From the NCBI RefSeq assembly GCF_030268005.1, contig NZ_BRZC01000004.1:1397976-1461975 (forward strand): a DNA stretch of 64,000 nt, read 5' to 3'. The notes beneath the pieces are model-generated. The model made no database searches, had not been told where the DNA came from, and worked only from the letters and a program-made list of their open reading frames with translations. Made by a program: the position numbers and the translations under genes. Positions within the stretch are counted from its first letter, which is position 1; every line of letters begins with the position of its first letter. The DNA comes from Microbacterium arabinogalactanolyticum (lineage in GTDB: Bacteria > Actinomycetota > Actinomycetes > Actinomycetales > Microbacteriaceae). Below are positions 43,161 to 51,035 of the stretch, piece by piece.

Positions 43161-43424
43161 ATGACCGCTCCCGCATCCGAGACCATCACCATGTTCGGCG
43201 CCGCCTGGTGCGGCGACTGCCGTCGCACCAAGAAGCAGCTCGACGAGCTCGGCATCGAGTACACCTACATCGACCTCGTCGCCGACCCGGCCGCCGCCGA
43301 TGTGGCCAAGGAGATCTCCGGCCGCACGAACATCCCCGTGGTGGTCTACCCCGATGCCAGCCACCACGTGGAGCCGTCGAACGCCGACGTCGAGGCCAAG
43401 CTGCGCGAGCTCTCCCTGATCTGA
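43161..43424 (+). CDS. Mycoredoxin-type glutaredoxin
   Basis: 87 residues. Thioredoxin-fold oxidoreductase with active site WCGDC (Cys17 and Cys20) and the cis-Pro of NIPVVVYP. Mycoredoxins use mycothiol to reduce disulfides in actinobacteria; CGDC is a common variant. TACCCT (43149-43154) ends 6 bases before ATG 43161 with no ribosome-binding site, a classic leaderless layout. Confidence 0.9.
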   Translation: MTAPASETITMFGAAWCGDCRRTKKQLDELGIEYTYIDLVADPAAADVAKEISGRTNIPVVVYPDASHHVEPSNADVEAKLRELSLI

Positions 43425-43430
43425 CGTTCC

Positions 43431-43466
43431 CGCATCCGCATCCGCATCCGCATCCGCATCCGCATC
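43431..43466. repeat. Hexanucleotide microsatellite, six CGCATC units
   Basis: Six exact CGCATC units begin 7 bases after the mycoredoxin stop and end 61 bases ahead of the aldehyde dehydrogenase start. The unit is the core of the GCATCCG word that is frequent across the window. Slippage could vary the distance between the genes. Confidence 0.9.
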
Positions 43467-43526
43467 CGAGGGTGGAACCCGGTCCCACGAACTCATAGGC
43501 TGGGTTCCATCCCGAAGGAGACGACG

Positions 43527-45311
43527 ATGACTCAGGATGCGGCCGTGACCACGGCGACGAAGGATGCCGCCCGCCGGGGCGCAGCATCCGCTTCCCCGGA
43601 ACTCGACGACGCCACCCGCGCGGCCCTCGACGCCGACATCGCCCTGCTGCAGCAGGGCTCGCGCACCTGGTCGAGCGTCACCGTCGCGCAGCGCGTGACG
43701 CTGCTGCGTGCGCTGCGCACGAGCGTGGCCGCCACGATCGAGGACTGGGCGGACACCGCCGCCGACTCCAAGGGGCTGCGCCCCGGGCATCCGCTGCGCG
43801 GCGAGGAGTGGCTGAGCGGACCGTACTCGGTACTGGGCGCGATCGACGCCTACGCCGACACCCTCACCAAGCTCTCCGAGGGGCGCAGCGCGCTGGACGG
43901 CGTGCGCATCGGTCGCGCACCCGGCGGACGCACGAAGGTCGACGCGTTCCCGCTCACGGGCATCGACCGCTTCCTGCTGTCGGGCTTCACCGGCGAGGTG
44001 TGGCTGCAGCCGGGCATCACGCCGAACACCGCACGTGAGTCCGCGGGTCTCGCGCAGCTGACGCCCTCGACGTCGGGCGGCGTGGGGCTGGTGCTCGGCG
44101 CAGGCAACATCACCTCGATCCCCGTGCTCGACGTGATGTACGAGCTGCTCGCGCACAACCGGGTCGCACTGCTCAAGGTCAACCCCACGCAGGACGCCCT
44201 GATCCCCGTGTACGAGCGGGCTCTCGCACCTCTGATCGAGCCCGGCTTCCTGCGCATCGTGCGCGGCGGCCCCGCCGTGGGCGCCTACCTCACCGGTCAC
44301 CGCGACCTGGTGCACGTGCACATCACCGGCTCGGCCGCGACCTTCGACGCGATCGTCTGGGGCTCGGGAGCCACGGGCAAGCGCCGCCGGCGTGAGAACC
44401 GGCCGCAGCTGAAGAAGCCGATCACCGCCGAACTCGGCGGTGTCTCGCCGATCATCGTCGTCCCCGGCGAGTGGACCGACGCCGACCTCGCCTATCAGGC
44501 CGAGCACATCGCCACCATGCGGCTGCAGAACTGCGGGCACAACTGCATCGCCGGGCAGGTCGTGATCATGTCGTCCGACTGGCCGCAGGCCGAGCAGTTC
44601 CGCGCCGCGCTGCGCCGCGCCTACGCCGGCGCCCCCGAGCGCCCGATCTGGTACCCCGGATCCCCCGTGCGCATGCAGCAGGCGAGCGACGACTACCCCG
44701 ACGCCCTCGTGCTGGCCGATCGCCTGCTGGTCGAGATCGGCGACGGGCAGGACGCCACGGCCCTGGAGAGCACCGAGTACTTCGCGCCCGTGCTGGGCGT
44801 GGTGGAGCTGCCGGGCACCGGGCAGCAGTTCCTGGATGCCGCGGTCGAGCACGCCAACGAGAAGCTGCAGGGCACGCTCGGCGGCAACCTGATCATCGAC
44901 CCCGTCACGGAGAAGGCGCTCGGCACCGGCTTCGAGCGGGCCATCGCCGAGCTGCACTACGGCTCCATCGCGATCAACGGCTGGACGGCGTTCGGGTTCA
45001 TCACCCCGACCCTGACCTGGGGCGCGTTCCCCGGCAACACCCTCGACGACGTGGGCAGCGGCATCGGCGTGGTGCACAACGCGTTGCTGCTCGACGGCGT
45101 GGAGCGCTCGATCGTGCGCGGTCCGTTCCGCCCGTTCCCGCGGTCACTCCCCGTCCTGAACGGCGGCGGCCGCTTCACGATCCTGCCGACCCCGCCGTGG
45201 TTCGTGTCCGCTCGCACCGCCGCGCAGGTGAGCGAGGGCCTCACGCGCTTCCGTGCCCGCGGCGGCGTGCTCGGCCTCGTGAAGACGCTGCTCCAGGCGC
45301 TGCGCGCCTGA
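43527..45311 (+). CDS. Aldehyde dehydrogenase family protein
   Basis: 594 residues behind GAAGGAG; TAGGCT at ~43496 may be the -10 box. It is ~100 residues longer than usual. General base Glu lies in ITAELGGVSPIIV and the catalytic Cys in NCGHNCIAGQVV; the NAD fold includes LVLGAGNITSIPVLD. An insertion near residues 275-290 (TGKRRRRENRPQLKK) is basic. The C-terminus also extends beyond the core. Substrate unknown. Close relatives are common in high-G+C actinobacteria. Confidence 0.88.
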   Translation: MTQDAAVTTATKDAARRGAASASPELDDATRAALDADIALLQQGSRTWSSVTVAQRVTLLRALRTSVAATIEDWADTAADSKGLRPGHPLRGEEWLSGPYSVLGAIDAYADTLTKLSEGRSALDGVRIGRAPGGRTKVDAFPLTGIDRFLLSGFTGEVWLQPGITPNTARESAGLAQLTPSTSGGVGLVLGAGNITSIPVLDVMYELLAHNRVALLKVNPTQDALIPVYERALAPLIEPGFLRIVRGGPAVGAYLTGHRDLVHVHITGSAATFDAIVWGSGATGKRRRRENRPQLKKPITAELGGVSPIIVVPGEWTDADLAYQAEHIATMRLQNCGHNCIAGQVVIMSSDWPQAEQFRAALRRAYAGAPERPIWYPGSPVRMQQASDDYPDALVLADRLLVEIGDGQDATALESTEYFAPVLGVVELPGTGQQFLDAAVEHANEKLQGTLGGNLIIDPVTEKALGTGFERAIAELHYGSIAINGWTAFGFITPTLTWGAFPGNTLDDVGSGIGVVHNALLLDGVERSIVRGPFRPFPRSLPVLNGGGRFTILPTPPWFVSARTAAQVSEGLTRFRARGGVLGLVKTLLQALRA

Positions 45312-45316
45312 GCTCT

Positions 45317-45400
45317 CCGCCGACACCCCCACTTCTTGTCGAGACCCCCAGTTACAGACGTCAGTACCTGGGGGTCTCGACGCGTACTGGGGGTCTCGGC
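45317..45400. repeat. Four-copy palindromic GTCGAGACCCCCAG element, probable terminator
   Basis: Copies lie at 45317-45332 and 45337-45352 (plus orientation) and 45364-45380 and 45384-45400 (inverted). The inner pair makes a perfect 14-bp stem (45337-45350 with 45367-45380). The outer pair forms a second, imperfect stem. It fills the gap between the convergent aldehyde dehydrogenase and proline iminopeptidase genes. Confidence 0.8.
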
Positions 45401-45423
45401 GGGCGGGGGACGGAGCAGGGGAT

Positions 45424-46389
45424 CTAGAGCGAAGCGAACCGGTCGGTCGCGGCGCGCAACGCGGCGGCGATGCCCGGCTCGGATGCCGAGTGCCCGGCGT
45501 CGTCGACGATCACCAGCTCGGCCTCGGGCCAGGCGGTGTGGAGATCCCAGGCGGTCATCATGGGCGTGCACACGTCGTAGCGTCCCTGCACGATCACCGC
45601 GGGGATGTCGCGGATGACGCCGACGTTGTCGATCAGCTGACCCTCCTCGAGCCAGCCGCCGTTGACGAAGTAGTGGTTCTCGATCCGTGCGAACGCCGTG
45701 GCGTGCGCGGCATCCGTCGCCTCGTCGACGTGCTGGGGATCCGGGCGCAGGGTGACGGTCGACGCCTCCCACTTGGTCCACGCGACCGCAGCGGGCACAT
45801 GCACCTCCGGGTCGGCGTCGAACAGACGGCGGTGGTACGCCTCCATCATCCGAGTGCGCTCGACCGGCGGGATGACCGCCTCGTAGTCGGCCCACAGGTC
45901 GGGGAAGAGCGCTGCCGCGCCGCCCTCGTAGAACCACTCCAGCTCGTGCCGGCGCAGCGTGAAGATGCCGCGCAGCACCAGCTCGGTCACGGCCTCGGGG
46001 TGCGACTGCGCGTATGCGAGCGCGAGGGTGCTCCCCCACGATCCGCCGAACACCTGCCACTTCTGGATGCCGAGGTTCTTGCGCAGCAGCTCGATGTCGG
46101 CCACCAGGTGCCAGGTCGTGTTGTAGCGCAGATCGGCGTCCGGCTCACTGGCGTGCGGCGTGCTGAGCCCGCATCCGCGCTGGTCGAACAGCACGATCCG
46201 GTACACCTCCGGATCGAAGAATCGCCGCTGCCAGGGCGAGGTGCCGCCACCGGGACCGCCGTGCAGGAAGACGACGGGCTTGCCGTCGGGATTCCCGCTC
46301 TGCTCCCAGTGGATGCGGTTGCCGTCGCCGACCAGCAGGTCGCCGGTCTCGTACGGTTCGATAGGCGGATACAGTCCGTCAAGTTCCAT
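45424..46389 (-). CDS. pip: Proline iminopeptidase
   Basis: 321 residues, S33 alpha/beta hydrolase that removes N-terminal proline. Oxyanion motif LHGGPGGGTSPWQ, DQRGCGLSTPHA and nucleophile motif GGSWGSTLALAYAQ are present; the acid lies in GRYDVCTP and the His in DDAGHSASEPG. No signal peptide, so cytoplasmic. The stop follows the palindromic element. Upstream lies the disrupted metallopeptidase region. Confidence 0.95.
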   Translation of the reverse strand: MELDGLYPPIEPYETGDLLVGDGNRIHWEQSGNPDGKPVVFLHGGPGGGTSPWQRRFFDPEVYRIVLFDQRGCGLSTPHASEPDADLRYNTTWHLVADIELLRKNLGIQKWQVFGGSWGSTLALAYAQSHPEAVTELVLRGIFTLRRHELEWFYEGGAAALFPDLWADYEAVIPPVERTRMMEAYHRRLFDADPEVHVPAAVAWTKWEASTVTLRPDPQHVDEATDAAHATAFARIENHYFVNGGWLEEGQLIDNVGVIRDIPAVIVQGRYDVCTPMMTAWDLHTAWPEAELVIVDDAGHSASEPGIAAALRAATDRFASL

Positions 46390-46472
46390 GATTCACTCCC
46401 CCGAGTGCCCGTGGCTCGGGCCTCTTCACCGTATCCCGAATCCGGTATACCGCGTGGGAGAACCGCCTGTGA

Positions 46473-46646
46473 TTACAGCTTGTCGCCGGCGACCTGGAAC
46501 GTGTCGCAGACGTTGAGGCCGTTCTTGTAGCCGTTGGCGAACCAGTACTCGCGCTGCTCGCTGGTGCCGTGGGTGAAGCTCTCCGGGTTCACGAAGCCGG
46601 ACTGCTCCTGGATGTGGTCGTCGCCCACGGACGCGACCGTCACCGC
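46473..46646 (-). pseudogene. 3' remnant of a neutral zinc metallopeptidase gene
   Basis: Reading leftward from ~46640, this encodes [18 protein letters not shown] and onward to QVAGDKL and TAA at 46473, about 56 residues. It aligns closely with the last ~55 residues of the intact metallopeptidase at 46746-47621 (shared [23 protein letters not shown]). Upstream in frame lies a TGA at about 46654, and all catalytic parts are gone. Its G+C-rich codons match the chromosome, unlike the intact neighbour. It is probably the tail of the original gene. Confidence 0.8.
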
Positions 46647-46745
46647 GCTCTTTCATTGTGCGCGGTCTTCGGGTTCAGGATCTCGACGCCCCTTCGCGCG
46701 TCCGGCTACTTCGAGCCCCGAGGGAAGATCGTTGCCCCACGATGA

Positions 46746-47621
46746 TTAAAGCCTAACGCCCGGCGCGAAAGTATCACAGACACCAAGTCCATTCACGTAA
46801 CCGTTTGCAAACCAGCCTTGGCGCTGCTTACTGGTGCCATGGGTGAAGCTTTCAGGGTTCACGAACCCGGAATTGCCCTGGATGTGGTCGTCACCCACCG
46901 AGTAGGCTGCATTAACCGCATCTGACAACTGTTCATCTGTCGGTGTTTCCAGGTACGGTCGCCCTTGCGGGTCTTTGGATTCCGTGACGTCCTTCAGCCA
47001 GGCTCCGGCATAGCAGTCGGCCTGCAATTCCGTGCGAACACTGTTGCTTTCTGGGCCCGGGCCATTGTCGGGATGCTTCTGCATTGTGCCCGTGATGTTC
47101 TGAATATGGTGACCCCACTCATGACCAACCACGTATAGTTGCGCCAATCCGCCGGCTGACGCGCCGAACTGCTGTTTCATCAATTGAAAGAAGGTTGGGT
47201 CAATGTACACACCTTGCTCAGGCGGACAATAGAATGGCCCTACGGCATTCGATGCGGTGCCGCATTGCGTCTGCGTCTGGCCGTCGACGACCCAAAGCTG
47301 CGGCTTCACATAGCCGTCAACGCGCTTGCTCCAGTAGTCGTTGAGCAACAGCTCTGCGCCCCCCAATCGGCAATCGTCGCGACTATTGGCATCCGTACCG
47401 GTCAAACAGTCGGTCAAGGCACTTGCGTCCCCCGCCCTCGGTGAGCCATCGTCCTCAGTCGCACCTCCAACCAAACCAGAGAGGTCCACACCCAGTAGCG
47501 GTCCGACAATGAGGGCGAGGATTCCGAGCACACCCACGCCACCACCTGCCGCGATAGCCGTGGTCCTACCGCGACGGCGGACAGTGTTTCCCGAGATATC
47601 GGCGTCCGGATTGAAGGTCAT
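46746..47621 (-). CDS. Neutral zinc metallopeptidase (YpfJ-like)
   Basis: 291 residues. One N-terminal membrane helix (AAGGGVGVLGILALIVGPLLG) anchors an outside domain. The zinc site is VVGHEWGHHIQN (HExxH-type HEWGHH), with a downstream Glu in RTELQADCYAGAW and four Cys that may form disulfides. Codon third positions are far less G+C-rich than neighbours, so the gene looks imported. Its C-terminus is homologous to the stump at 46473-46646. Function of the family is unclear; it is secreted or membrane-bound. Confidence 0.9.
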   Translation of the reverse strand: MTFNPDADISGNTVRRRGRTTAIAAGGGVGVLGILALIVGPLLGVDLSGLVGGATEDDGSPRAGDASALTDCLTGTDANSRDDCRLGGAELLLNDYWSKRVDGYVKPQLWVVDGQTQTQCGTASNAVGPFYCPPEQGVYIDPTFFQLMKQQFGASAGGLAQLYVVGHEWGHHIQNITGTMQKHPDNGPGPESNSVRTELQADCYAGAWLKDVTESKDPQGRPYLETPTDEQLSDAVNAAYSVGDDHIQGNSGFVNPESFTHGTSKQRQGWFANGYVNGLGVCDTFAPGVRL

Positions 47622-47866
47622 GCAGAAACGGTACCCCTAGAGCCTGTTGATGCGCTCGTCTGACGCGGATTCTGCGCCAGCGTATCCGCTCCTCGAAACA
47701 CTGACATGCGTGCTCTCTGCTGCCGCCACGCACCGCCGATCCTGCAACGCCGCAGCGCCAGTGCATCCGCGGGCAAGCTGCCAAGCGCGCTCCTTTTCAG
47801 CGAGAACGGATCTCGGAGCGCTCCAGCTTCACGTACAGCTGCGCGGGTCATCCGCAACGGGACGGA
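47622..47866. other. No gene seen
   Basis: Between the metallopeptidase start and the hairpin at 47867 I see no frame with coding character, no RNA gene and no insertion-sequence remnant. It presumably holds the metallopeptidase promoter. Confidence 0.5.
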
Positions 47867-47901
47867 CGATGGGCCCACGAGCGAAAGCCGTGGGCCCATC
47901 G
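47867..47901 (-). terminator. Terminator of the small secreted-protein genes
   Basis: CGATGGGCCCACG (47867-47879) pairs with CGTGGGCCCATCG (47889-47901), a perfect 13-bp stem with a 9-base loop. It lies just beyond the stop of the gene ending at 47930. Confidence 0.75.
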
Positions 47902-47929
47902 TCTAGTTCATCTTCGCGACGAGGCGCGG

Positions 47930-48181
47930 TTACATATGCCCCGGGAGCCTCCTCCAACTACCACTAGGGCAGCTGTTAGGTCCAGTGTAAGAACCATACA
48001 TGTAGTATGCAATCCCGTCGGGACCTTGCTTACGGAGGTTCATATTCCATCCGAGCTGGACGATGCACGCATCCGGATTGAATATCCCACCCGCATTAGC
48101 GACAGGAGCCGTTATGACCGCAGAACCCATTACCAGCGATGCAACCAAAAGAACGTTGGCAAACTTCTTTGAAATCTTCAA
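47930..48181 (-). CDS. Small secreted protein, 83 residues
   Basis: Read from TTG 48181, which has GGGAG 8 bases upstream; GTG 48190 or ATG 48244 are alternatives that lengthen the n-region. A Lys-rich n-region (KISKKF) precedes a hydrophobic core (ANVLLVASLVMGSAVI) and an ANA cleavage site. The mature part is ~50 residues with two Cys (DACIVQLGW and NSCPSGSW), many Gly, Tyr and Trp. I do not recognise it. Low G+C and position suggest an accessory, maybe antagonistic, product. Confidence 0.6.
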   Translation of the reverse strand: MKISKKFANVLLVASLVMGSAVITAPVANAGGIFNPDACIVQLGWNMNLRKQGPDGIAYYMYGSYTGPNSCPSGSWRRLPGHM

Positions 48182-48200
48182 TTCTCGCACTCCCGGTCGA

Positions 48201-48425
48201 TTAATCAATGAGATATCCAATAAAGTACCAAGACCCTCCGGCATACCCGCATGGTTCCGTCGAATATCTGCCCTGATGTTCGATTACTTTACGCTGAGTC
48301 TCGCACGCACTTTTTGAAGTGAACCCTTTCCATAATTCAATTGTGCTTGCGTTCGCGGCAGTCGGCGTGGCAGCCACAACCATAATTGTTGCGGCGATCA
48401 TCAAACTAATTAGCGTCTTCTTCAT
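48201..48425 (-). CDS. Small secreted protein, 74 residues
   Basis: ATG 48425 with AAAGGGGGGG just upstream. Signal peptide [17 protein letters not shown], cleaved after a likely ANA site, then ~47 mature residues with two Cys (KSACETQ and TEPCGYAGG), ending in YFIGYLID. It is upstream of, and parallel to, the other small secreted gene (19 bases apart), so the two are likely co-transcribed. The family is unknown. Confidence 0.65.
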   Translation of the reverse strand: MKKTLISLMIAATIMVVAATPTAANASTIELWKGFTSKSACETQRKVIEHQGRYSTEPCGYAGGSWYFIGYLID

Positions 48426-48590
48426 ACCCCCCCTTTAGTGATCCGACGCAGATCTATGACATTTCGCCCACTTCGACGTATGCCTCCTTGTCGGCTGAGA
48501 TCGCAGCGTAGCAGAGCCGGGTTCCCGTGCACCCCAGCGGGCCCCTTTCACCCGCTCGAGGCCGGATGCGGGAAGCGTAGGCTCGGAGTC

Positions 48591-49580
48591 ATGGCGACGA
48601 CGATCACGATCACGGGAGCCGGCGGACAGATCGGCTACGCGCTGCTGTTCCGCATCGCGGCGGGAGACATGCTCGGAGCGGGCGAATCGGTGCGGCTGCG
48701 GCTGCTGGAGATCCCGCAGGGCCTCAAGGGCGCCGAGGGTGCGGCTCTCGAGCTGCAGGACGGCGCGTTCCCACTGCTGGAGCACGTGGAGGTCACCGAC
48801 GATCCCGCCGTCGCGTTCGAGGGCGCGAACCACGCCCTGCTCGTCGGAGCACGGCCGCGCGGTCCCGGCATGGAGCGCGGCGACCTGCTCGCGGCGAACG
48901 CCGGCATCTTCGGCCCGCAGGGCGCCGCGATCGCCGCGCATGCGGCATCCGACGTCCGTGTGACCGTCGTCGGCAACCCGGCCAACACCAACGCGCTCAT
49001 CGCCGCGTCGTCCGCCGACGGGCTGCCCGCCGAGCGCTTCACCGCCCTCACCCGGCTGGACGAGAATCGCGCCAGGGCGCAGCTCGCGCAGACCCTCGAC
49101 GTCCCCGTCGCCGGCATCCGCCGGGTCCCGATCTGGGGCAACCACTCCGCCACGCAGTTCCCCGACGTCTCGCACGCGACCGTCGACGGCCGGCCGGCCG
49201 CGGATGCCCTGGCCGCGCGCGTCGGCGACACGACGGCCTGGCAGGAGCAGACCTTCATCCCCCGCGTCGCCAAGCGCGGTGCCGAGATCATCGAGGTGCG
49301 CGGATCGTCGTCGGTGGCGTCCGCGGCGAGTGCCGCGATCGACCACGTGCGCGACTGGGTGCACGGCACGGATGACTGGACGAGTGCGGGCGTCGTCTCG
49401 CACGGCGAGTACGGCGTGCCCGAGGGCCTGATCTGCTCGTTCCCCGTGCAGTCGATCGACGGAGGCTGGCGGATCGTCGAGGGCCTGGAGCTGGATGCCT
49501 GGGCGCGCGCCCGTGTGGACGCGTCCGTCGCGGAGCTGATCGAGGAGCGCGACGCGGTACGCGCACTGGGACTGCTCTGA
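48591..49580 (+). CDS. mdh: Malate dehydrogenase
   Basis: 329 residues, normal length for the actinobacterial enzyme. NAD motif [17 protein letters not shown] at the N-terminus; substrate arginines in [13 protein letters not shown] and RLDENRA; catalytic Asp and His in TRLDENRA and [19 protein letters not shown] (48578-48583) ends 7 bases before ATG 48591, so the message is probably leaderless; GGAG is only 2 bases from the start. A TCA-cycle enzyme that marks the right border of the AT-rich patch. Confidence 0.96.
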   Translation: MATTITITGAGGQIGYALLFRIAAGDMLGAGESVRLRLLEIPQGLKGAEGAALELQDGAFPLLEHVEVTDDPAVAFEGANHALLVGARPRGPGMERGDLLAANAGIFGPQGAAIAAHAASDVRVTVVGNPANTNALIAASSADGLPAERFTALTRLDENRARAQLAQTLDVPVAGIRRVPIWGNHSATQFPDVSHATVDGRPAADALAARVGDTTAWQEQTFIPRVAKRGAEIIEVRGSSSVASAASAAIDHVRDWVHGTDDWTSAGVVSHGEYGVPEGLICSFPVQSIDGGWRIVEGLELDAWARARVDASVAELIEERDAVRALGLL

Positions 49581-49620
49581 CCTCGCGCCCCTTCACCGGC
49601 ACGCATGTCGGCGGACTCGG

Positions 49621-49646
49621 GCAGAATGGGAGCGCAGAATGGGAGC
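49621..49646 (+). repeat. 13-bp tandem repeat in the upstream region
   Basis: GCAGAATGGGAGC occurs twice without a gap, at 49621-49633 and 49634-49646, just before the ribosome-binding site of the next gene. CAGAAT in each copy could act as a -10 box. Confidence 0.75.
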
Positions 49647-49658
49647 GGAGGTGCGTTC

Positions 49659-50132
49659 ATGAGTGACGTGGCGAATGCGAAGGGCACGGGCTCGGTCGAG
49701 CAGGGCCTGGAAGCCGCTCTCACGAGCCCGCTGCACCTGCCGCACGCCGCGGCGACGTGCCCGCAGTGCCTGGCGAACGAGAAGCACGACTGGTGGTCGG
49801 CACGCCCCGAGGGCACCCGCCTGGTCGGGCTGGTGGTGGCGCGCGACGGGATGCCATCGGTGACCCAGCAGCGTGAGGATCTGACGCGCTTCGGCGTGCC
49901 GATCGAAGGCTTCCGGCATCCGGCGCCCGAGATCCTGGAGAGCTGGGGCGACCGGCTGGCCCGGCTGATCGAGACGCTGCGCGCGGGCGATGTGCTCGTC
50001 GTCGCCAACGTGCACGCGCTCGGCCGCGACCGCGACGAGGAGTCGCGCACGGTGGCGGAGCTGCGTCAGCGCGGCATCATGGTCAAGGTGCTGGGCCACC
50101 ACGCCCGTCATCTCGCCGATGCAGAGAGCTGA
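49659..50132 (+). CDS. Serine-recombinase-fold protein lacking the catalytic Ser
   Basis: 157 residues from ATG 49659 behind CGGAGG. After ~45 variable residues with a CPQC motif, residues ~53-150 follow the resolvase N-terminal pattern: LVGLVVARDG, VTQQREDLTRFGV, RLARLIETLRAGDVLVVANVHALGRD, VAELRQRGIMVKVL. The catalytic Ser that follows Arg in active recombinases is Gly or Asp here, and no DNA-binding domain follows. So it is unlikely to recombine DNA and may serve as a regulatory or binding fold. Ends before a strong terminator. Confidence 0.7.
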   Translation: MSDVANAKGTGSVEQGLEAALTSPLHLPHAAATCPQCLANEKHDWWSARPEGTRLVGLVVARDGMPSVTQQREDLTRFGVPIEGFRHPAPEILESWGDRLARLIETLRAGDVLVVANVHALGRDRDEESRTVAELRQRGIMVKVLGHHARHLADAES

Positions 50133-50133
50133 C

Positions 50134-50150
50134 GCTTCGACAAGCTCAGC
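50134..50150 (+). repeat. Dispersed CTTCGACAAGCTCAGC repeat
   Basis: One-base variant of the 17-base words at 12938 and 20966, directly after a stop codon. Like the copies at 19125 and 20966 it lies just downstream of a gene. Confidence 0.65.
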
Positions 50151-50188
50151 GACCCACCCCTGGTACGGCCAGCGCCCGCACGACGAGA

Positions 50189-50224
50189 AACCGGCTGCCA
50201 TCCCCGAAGGGATGACAGCCGGTT
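50189..50224. terminator. Bidirectional terminator
   Basis: AACCGGCTGCCATCCC (50189-50204) pairs with the inverted sequence at 50209-50224 with one mismatch and a CGAA tetraloop. It separates the recombinase-like gene from the convergent WXG100 genes. Confidence 0.85.
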
Positions 50225-50254
50225 CAGAACGCGTGAAGCGTCAGTGACGGAATG

Positions 50255-50545
50255 TCACCAGCGGTTCGTGTTGCGGTTCTCGTTGGCCTGGCCGTCTGCC
50301 GAGTCCTGCGAGACCTGACGACCGATGTCGTTCAGGAGCGCCTTCATCTCGGTCAGTGCAGCATTCCACTGCGCCTTGGCCTGGACGTAGGCCTCGGAGG
50401 CCGAACCGGTCCAGTCGGCCTGGAGAGGCTTGAGCGCGTTCTCCATGTCGTTGAGCTTGTTCTCGATCTGGTTCGCGCTGCCGACCAGGTCTGCACCTGC
50501 TGCGTCGACGGCGCCGAACTGCATCTTGTAGCCGTTACCACCCAT
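50255..50545 (-). CDS. WXG100 protein, ESX substrate
   Basis: 96 residues from ATG 50545 with GGAGGGAA upstream. Two helices are joined at the W-x-G turn in QADWTGSASEAYVQAK. A C-terminal tail is polar (ENRNTNRW). Such proteins are secreted as dimers and recognised by EccC. It lies 20 bases after the second WXG100 gene and before eccC in transcription order reversed, so the two probably form a pair. The C-terminal Y-xxx-D/E secretion motif is not clear. Confidence 0.92.
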   Translation of the reverse strand: MGGNGYKMQFGAVDAAGADLVGSANQIENKLNDMENALKPLQADWTGSASEAYVQAKAQWNAALTEMKALLNDIGRQVSQDSADGQANENRNTNRW

Positions 50546-50565
50546 GTTGTTCTTCCCTCCGGGTC

Positions 50566-50877
50566 TCAGCCGAGACGGCCCATGAACTTGTTCTGCGACT
50601 GCGCAGAAGCATCGTCGGTCTGCGTGTACGCCGACTGGGAGTCGCGCAGGTTCTGCTCGAATCCGTCGAGAGCGTTCGTGATGCGGCGGGACTTCTCCTG
50701 CCACGCCTGGAACGTCTGCTGGAATGCCGCGGAACCGGAGCCGGCCCACGACGAACCGATGCCCGAGAGCTTGTTCTGAATCGAGTTCAGCTCCCCCACG
50801 ATCTCGGCCTTCGACTGGTTGACGATCTGGGCGCCCCGCTGAAGAGCACCATCCGCTGCAGAGACTTCTCCGCCCAC
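50566..50877 (-). CDS. WXG100 protein, second ESX partner
   Basis: 103 residues from GTG 50877, chosen because AGGAGG is 5 bases upstream; in-frame ATGs further up have none. Helical hairpin with W-x-G in GSSWAGSGSAAFQQTF. It shares the gene order of EsxB/EsxA pairs. The C-terminal tail (YTQTDDASAQSQNKFMG) holds a YxxxD-like motif (Y-T-Q-T-D), the export signal in mycobacterial EsxB-type proteins, so this is the likelier EccC-binding partner. Confidence 0.9.
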   Translation of the reverse strand: MGGEVSAADGALQRGAQIVNQSKAEIVGELNSIQNKLSGIGSSWAGSGSAAFQQTFQAWQEKSRRITNALDGFEQNLRDSQSAYTQTDDASAQSQNKFMGRLG

Positions 50878-51035
50878 GGTCACCTCCTGGTCCTGAGGGC
50901 TTCTGTCAGCCCCGATTGCTTCAGCCCCGGAGGGGCCGTGTCCCCGATGCCCGGCGACTAATAACACCTTATGGTCCCCGCTGGGGGATGCCTATGGGTA
51001 GCTCTGCCCACGCAGATCTGCCCATCGGCATCCGC

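Larger units (their letters stand above)
46647..48430. other. AT-richer patch, likely acquired DNA
   Basis: Composition falls here: 46921-46980 is 32/60 G+C and 48301-48360 is 28/60, against 44/60 at 49201-49260. The patch carries the metallopeptidase and two small secreted proteins, and is flanked by the metallopeptidase stump and mdh. No transposase, integrase or tRNA is present at the ends. Confidence 0.65.

Noticed and set aside
47930-48425. Toxin-antitoxin pair
   Set aside because: Both products have export signals, and neither resembles an antitoxin; the pair lacks the usual overlap.
46647-48430. Integrated mobile element
   Set aside because: No integrase, transposase, terminal repeats or tRNA end; recombination of a homologous gene explains the scar better.
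49659-50132. Active resolvase of a transposon
   Set aside because: Catalytic Ser and DNA-binding domain are absent, and no inverted repeats flank it.
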